Shown here one piece after another: positions 14,528-18,079 of a DNA stretch of 18,079 nt. Below the pieces are notes generated by a model, which was not told where the DNA came from, did not search any database, and saw only the letters and a list, made by a program, of their open reading frames with translations. The position numbers were made by a program, and so were the translations under genes. Numbering within the stretch: position 1 is the stretch's first letter; the number at the start of each line of letters is the position of its first letter. Source of the stretch: an uncultured Chitinophagales bacterium (lineage in GTDB: Bacteria; Bacteroidota; Bacteroidia; Chitinophagales; Chitinophagaceae); NCBI GenBank assembly GCA_946886475.1, contig CAMPIQ010000069.1, positions 1-18,079 on the forward strand. Reading direction: 5' to 3'.

Positions 14528-15559
14528 TTGCGCTTGCTGCTGACCATATCTGCATTTTTAATTTTGGCTTATGGCCATGCGCAAACACTAGGCGGCAGCG
14601 CTACCTATAATTTTTTGAAATTACCCTCCGGTCCTTTACTAACAGCGGCAGGAGGGGCGAATGTATCCCTGCAGGCAGATGATGCAGGTTTATCTGTAAA
14701 TAACCCCGGCCTCTTACATGCCGCACAGCATTACCAGGTGCAAATGGCCTTCAATAGTTTTATTGCAGGCATAAAGACCTATGCGCTTACGGGCGTCTAT
14801 TATTATGAACCTTATCAGACAAGCATGGCTGCCCACATCTATTTCCTGGATTATGGCAGTATACCACAAACAGATGCATCAGGTAATGAGAATGGAAATT
14901 TCAGGCCGGTTGATTTTGTGATACAGTTTTCTGCCGCCCGGCCCTACCTTGACAAATGGAATTACGGGGCATCATTGAAATTTATACATTCCAGTTACGG
15001 ACAGTACAGGTCATCAGCCATTGCCACCGATGTAGGAATTCATTATTCCGATTCGGCCAATAATTTTTATGCCGGCTTTACCGCAAAGAATATGGGCTTT
15101 CAGTTAAAGACCTATGCAGGAGAAGGAGAGGACCTTCCATTCGACCTCCAGGTTGGAGTAACTAAAAAGCTGGCCAATGCTCCATTTGGATTTTCATTAA
15201 CAGCACAACAGCTCCACAGGTTCAATGTTCTTTATAATGATACAACCTTCAATAATGAGAACGACCTTCCGGGCAATGATAAATTCATCAATAAATTATT
15301 CAACCATATTGTTGTAGCCACTCATATTTATATCGGCAGAAATCTCGAAGCCGGATTTGGATATAGCCATTTAAGGAGAAATGAACTGAATGCCGGAACG
15401 GCAGGCAACGGGCTCAATGGATTTTCAATGGGGATCCGATTAAAATTCAAAAAAATCCAGTTTGCTTATTCAAGATCCAATTATCAGCGCAACCTTGTGT
15501 ATAACCAGGTAGGCATCACACTTCATGCTGATAAATTATTTGGGTTCACAGATCTTTAA
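14528..15559 (+). CDS. porQ: Type IX secretion system protein PorQ
   Basis: A 343-residue outer-membrane beta-barrel protein of the PorQ family, which works with PorU, PorV and PorZ in the cell-surface attachment complex of the type IX secretion system. The signal peptide (about 1-19, ending GHAQ) is followed by the family's N-terminal pattern LGGSATYNFLKLPSGPLLTAAGGANVSLQADDAGLSVNNPGLL (21-63), then alternating barrel strands such as SLKFIHSSYGQYRSSAIATDVGIHY and LEAGFGYSHLRRNEL. The start is TTG at 14528-14530, since there is no in-frame ATG before the signal peptide; non-ATG initiation is therefore likely. It begins 37 bp after lon, so read-through from lon is possible. It ends convergently on the deacetylase gene, sharing a TTAA with its stop codon. 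Confidence 0.85.
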   Translation: MRLLLTISAFLILAYGHAQTLGGSATYNFLKLPSGPLLTAAGGANVSLQADDAGLSVNNPGLLHAAQHYQVQMAFNSFIAGIKTYALTGVYYYEPYQTSMAAHIYFLDYGSIPQTDASGNENGNFRPVDFVIQFSAARPYLDKWNYGASLKFIHSSYGQYRSSAIATDVGIHYSDSANNFYAGFTAKNMGFQLKTYAGEGEDLPFDLQVGVTKKLANAPFGFSLTAQQLHRFNVLYNDTTFNNENDLPGNDKFINKLFNHIVVATHIYIGRNLEAGFGYSHLRRNELNAGTAGNGLNGFSMGIRLKFKKIQFAYSRSNYQRNLVYNQVGITLHADKLFGFTDL

Positions 15560-16182
15560 GAGGTAAGATGATAAACCTCAAATGCTTCTGCCAGCGCAGC
15601 ATTGCACTGAATGCCCCTCACCACGGCAAGTGATCTGATAAATTCACGCGACATGTATTTTCTGTCCGCCTGCGACCTGTATTCCTGCAAAGCAGCCTGT
15701 TTCAATTCTAACTGCGCTTCTGTGATCTTTTCAAAATAACCTGGTTGAAAACGCAGGTTATTCCATGGCAGTTCATATCCAAGTACATTTGAATTTTTAA
15801 ATGCTCTTATTCCCTCGGAATAAATAACCTGGTGATCCTGGTGTACATCATTCATGGCCGGAATAAATACGGTTTCGGGTTTTAATTCTTTTTTGATCTT
15901 TATCAGCTGTTCAAGGATCTCCTGTCTGTGAAAGGGTAGCTGGCGGACCTCAAAATCAAAAAATTGGATCTGGTTTATGCCAAGCAGTTTTGTTGCCGAC
16001 CGGCATTCGGTCAACAGGGTATCTTTTGGTAGATTTTCAGGCAAAGACTGCCAGCAGGATGAGAAGGCGATATAGGTTACGGATTTGCCTTCTGCAATGT
16101 ACTTTGCCATAGTGGCGCCGCAGCCTAATTCACCATCATCAGTGTGTGGTGCAAGTACCAGTATATTTTGAGTATGAAACAT
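15556..16182 (-). CDS. PIG-L / LmbE family deacetylase
   Basis: A 208-residue zinc-dependent N-acetylglucosaminyl-type deacetylase. The metal motif is APHTDDGELG (11-20) with His13, Asp16 and the candidate base Asp15; the usual PDDE is TDDGE here, with one extra residue before the Glu. The second metal motif is HQDH (114-117). The Rossmann-like start NILVLAP is typical. Family members remove acetyl groups from GlcNAc-containing lipids, mycothiol/bacillithiol precursors or antibiotics. The sequence does not carry clear BshB1 features, so the substrate is left open. It is 54 bp downstream of the sulfatase-like gene on the same strand and may be co-transcribed, which would fit a surface-glycan role. 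Confidence in the family is high, in the substrate low. Confidence 0.88.
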   Translation of the reverse strand: MFHTQNILVLAPHTDDGELGCGATMAKYIAEGKSVTYIAFSSCWQSLPENLPKDTLLTECRSATKLLGINQIQFFDFEVRQLPFHRQEILEQLIKIKKELKPETVFIPAMNDVHQDHQVIYSEGIRAFKNSNVLGYELPWNNLRFQPGYFEKITEAQLELKQAALQEYRSQADRKYMSREFIRSLAVVRGIQCNAALAEAFEVYHLTS

Positions 16183-16236
16183 TTTTAAAAATTCAATGCG
16201 ATGAAGGGTATGATTTTAAAATTAATTAAAACAAAT

Positions 16237-17718
16237 CTAATCCCTCAAACGGCTCAGGGAATCTTTTAATATGGGTAATTGCTGTCCGAATTCAACATTC
16301 AATAAGGTTCTGAACTGATTTATGTTGGTCATGCCATTATAAAATGAACCATATTCCCGTGAAGGCAGCAATATGGTGTTGAAGTTCATGAAACGGTATT
16401 TGTCATCTGCCTTGTCGTCGAGCCGGTATCCATGATCGCTCATGAATATGATCACAGGCGGTTGCTTGGAATGCTTCAGGATGTTGTCGATCAGCTGAAG
16501 GAATATGCCGTTGCAATATTGAAGGTATTCAACATAAGCTTCCTTATTTCTGTAATTGGCCATATCTGAAAGGAATTCAATTGACCTCATTTCACCTTTG
16601 CTGTTAAAATAATAAGGATAATGCGGCATTAATAAGTGGGTGTAAACAAACCTTGGCTGAAGGGAATGCCTGCTGGTCTCTTCCTTTAGATTTTCAATAA
16701 GCTTTTCATTAGACCTGTGCTGGAACAATGTCATCCTCCTGATCTCGGATTTTATCCTGTACCTGGTAACGAGGTTGAATCTGATATCATAATTAAACCT
16801 CGAAATAAAGGTCTGTGAGGTAATTAAGCGCGTGCCCATAAACAATAAGCCCTGTGGTACTTCGGATGGCTTATCGTTTACATGGAAGATCGAATTGTTT
16901 ATGATTGAATAACCATTATTCAGGAAAAAGTTCCATAGCTCATTATGGTTGATCAGGTCGGAACAGATATTCATATCATGCTTGCTGCTGTTCCTCCCTT
17001 CAATGTTCTTTAGATAATTCATGCTTAGCATGGACGACATGGAAAATGGCGTGAAATCGTAATTGCTTCTTGAATTTTTTACAATATGAAAACCTCTTGA
17101 TCCTAATTCCTTTTCAAATGCCGTGTTATCAAATGAAAACATTTCGTTCAATTGCCCGGGTCCTGCATATTCATCGGCAACGATCAGAAAAATATCAGGT
17201 TTTTTGCAGCTATCACAAACCTGCATTCCCATTTGTAAAGGACGACGGTCATTTTCTTTTTGAATATTCTTAAACAATAAGGGCAGGTCAACGAGGATCA
17301 ATACCAGAAAAAGAAGGTTAAGGAATTTTACCAGCCGGGAAAAATTGGATCTGGTTCTTTTAATTAGTACTGCCATTACAATAAAGAATACCAGGCTAAA
17401 GGGAAGTATGAAAGTATACTTGATAAGAAAACTATTTTCGAGGATCGTTTTTGAAAGGTCGTGCAGTGCACCGAAAAAAAAATGAAATGCCATTACAAGA
17501 AAAACAAATACCGAGGTCTTTCGCCATGAACGGAATACCAGGTAAAAAACAGCAAATAAGATCAGCAGGGCTAAAAGGTAACCCAATAACAGATCAAAAA
17601 CGCCGGACAGGGTTACTGAGGTATAATTTTCAACAAACCCATGCCACACAAAGAACACAGGCAGCAGCACAAGGAAATATTCCTTATTAAAAGCGGGCTT
17701 TGTAAGTTCAAGTCTCAT
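16237..17718 (-). CDS. Membrane sulfatase-like protein (alkaline phosphatase superfamily)
   Basis: A 493-residue protein with five probable transmembrane segments (about 13-30, 38-62, 68-88, 98-120, 130-150) followed by a large extracytoplasmic sulfatase-fold domain. That domain has PDIFLIVADEYAG (174-186) with the metal ligand Asp182, a Ser/Thr-rich nucleophile region DFTPFSMSSMLSM (221-233) where Thr223 or Ser226 may be the nucleophile, HLLMPHYPYY (361-370) and FMSDHGYRLDD (425-435) with the Asp428-His429 metal pair. The layout resembles LTA synthase and phosphoethanolamine-transferase-like enzymes, which transfer phospho-groups onto surface polymers, rather than a secreted sulfatase. The sulfatase C-x-P-x-R motif is absent. 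Its start overlaps the preceding methyltransferase gene by 11 nt, suggesting translational coupling. Confidence 0.82.
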   Translation of the reverse strand: MRLELTKPAFNKEYFLVLLPVFFVWHGFVENYTSVTLSGVFDLLLGYLLALLILFAVFYLVFRSWRKTSVFVFLVMAFHFFFGALHDLSKTILENSFLIKYTFILPFSLVFFIVMAVLIKRTRSNFSRLVKFLNLLFLVLILVDLPLLFKNIQKENDRRPLQMGMQVCDSCKKPDIFLIVADEYAGPGQLNEMFSFDNTAFEKELGSRGFHIVKNSRSNYDFTPFSMSSMLSMNYLKNIEGRNSSKHDMNICSDLINHNELWNFFLNNGYSIINNSIFHVNDKPSEVPQGLLFMGTRLITSQTFISRFNYDIRFNLVTRYRIKSEIRRMTLFQHRSNEKLIENLKEETSRHSLQPRFVYTHLLMPHYPYYFNSKGEMRSIEFLSDMANYRNKEAYVEYLQYCNGIFLQLIDNILKHSKQPPVIIFMSDHGYRLDDKADDKYRFMNFNTILLPSREYGSFYNGMTNINQFRTLLNVEFGQQLPILKDSLSRLRD

Positions 17719-18079
17719 GTGCTTTCATTAAGTAAAGAATTCTGCCCGACCCGGATATTGGCTGCTTGGCGGCGATGGTAAAATATTTTTCAAAAGCATT
17801 TATAAATTCCTGTTCATTATAATCAACATAGATATCTTTTTTCTGATGAAGCATCAACACCACCTTCTCATCATTCTTTGGGACGAACTCAATTAACAGG
17901 TTTTTACCGCACCTGCTGAACAGTTCCGCAACATGCAAAAAAGGAATATTCTTTCCGATGGTTAAGTGATGGATCAGGGCAAGCGCCATAACAAGGTCAA
18001 CATTCAGTCTTTCAAAAAATGAGGATCTTTCCTTATTGTTCACACCAATGGCAGGTGAAGGCAGAGAAAGGTCCATTAT
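17708..18079 (-). CDS. SAM-dependent methyltransferase, C-terminal part (5' end outside window)
   Basis: The frame is open to the right edge of the window, so only the last 123 or so residues are seen. They match the C-terminal region of a class I methyltransferase group related to nodulation protein NoeA-like enzymes: LPSPAIGVNNKERSSFFERLNVDLVMALALIHHL, HVAELFSRCGKNLLIEFVPKND and GRILYLM. The conserved ALALIHHL and LIEFVPK segments are the strongest evidence. The SAM-binding GxGxG is upstream and not visible. It overlaps the sulfatase-like gene by 11 nt and is transcribed ahead of it. This group usually occurs in polysaccharide or surface-polymer clusters, but the substrate is unknown. Confidence 0.72.
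   Translation of the reverse strand: MMDLSLPSPAIGVNNKERSSFFERLNVDLVMALALIHHLTIGKNIPFLHVAELFSRCGKNLLIEFVPKNDEKVVLMLHQKKDIYVDYNEQEFINAFEKYFTIAAKQPISGSGRILYLMKAHET

Overview
The window looks like chromosome from a Bacteroidota bacterium, probably a Chitinophagaceae-type member. Supporting signs are a type IX secretion PorQ homologue, DUF5683 and DUF6265 family proteins, secreted beta-barrel proteins whose signal peptides end in A-Q, TAnnTTTG-like -7 promoter elements, almost no Shine-Dalgarno sequences, and Lon, DapB and ParAB in the form typical of that phylum. There are 16 protein genes, the last one cut by the window edge. I see no rRNA, tRNA, CRISPR array, transposase or phage gene.

Left block (79-6432), all on the minus strand. 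Read in transcription order it holds an MBL-fold metal-dependent hydrolase, parA, a small four-helix-bundle (23S-IVS-type) gene, parB, a DUF5683 membrane protein, dapB, an alpha/beta hydrolase, a divergent TrpF-like barrel protein and a secreted DUF6265 protein. The core is chromosome partitioning (ParA/ParB) coupled to lysine/diaminopimelate synthesis (DapB). The four-helix-bundle gene sits inside a 524-bp unit bounded by an 18-bp perfect inverted repeat of TTTGAAC heptamers. This unit appears to have been inserted between parA and parB.

Middle block. A 416-bp divergent intergenic region (6433-6848) carries a pyrimidine-rich degenerate repeat array with six AACCTCTTAGCATA units. An inverted copy bounds it on the left and candidate promoters flank it on both sides. 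To the right, on the plus strand, lie a membrane-anchored metallophosphoesterase and two secreted beta-barrel-like proteins. A 13-bp hairpin separates the second of these from a convergent ClC-type channel/transporter with two CBS domains.

Right block. Between ClC and lon is a second TTTGAAC element with no gene inside. It shares a 24/25-nt terminal sequence with the parA/parB element, so the two are likely relatives. Then come lon and porQ (plus strand), a PIG-L/LmbE deacetylase converging on porQ with overlapping stop codons, and a translationally overlapping minus-strand pair made of a membrane sulfatase-like protein and a SAM-dependent methyltransferase (partial). The pair suggests modification of a cell-surface polymer, but that is inference.

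The best candidate for something little described is the TTTGAAC inverted-repeat element with its four-helix-bundle gene and its ORF-less relative. The divergent-promoter repeat array comes next.
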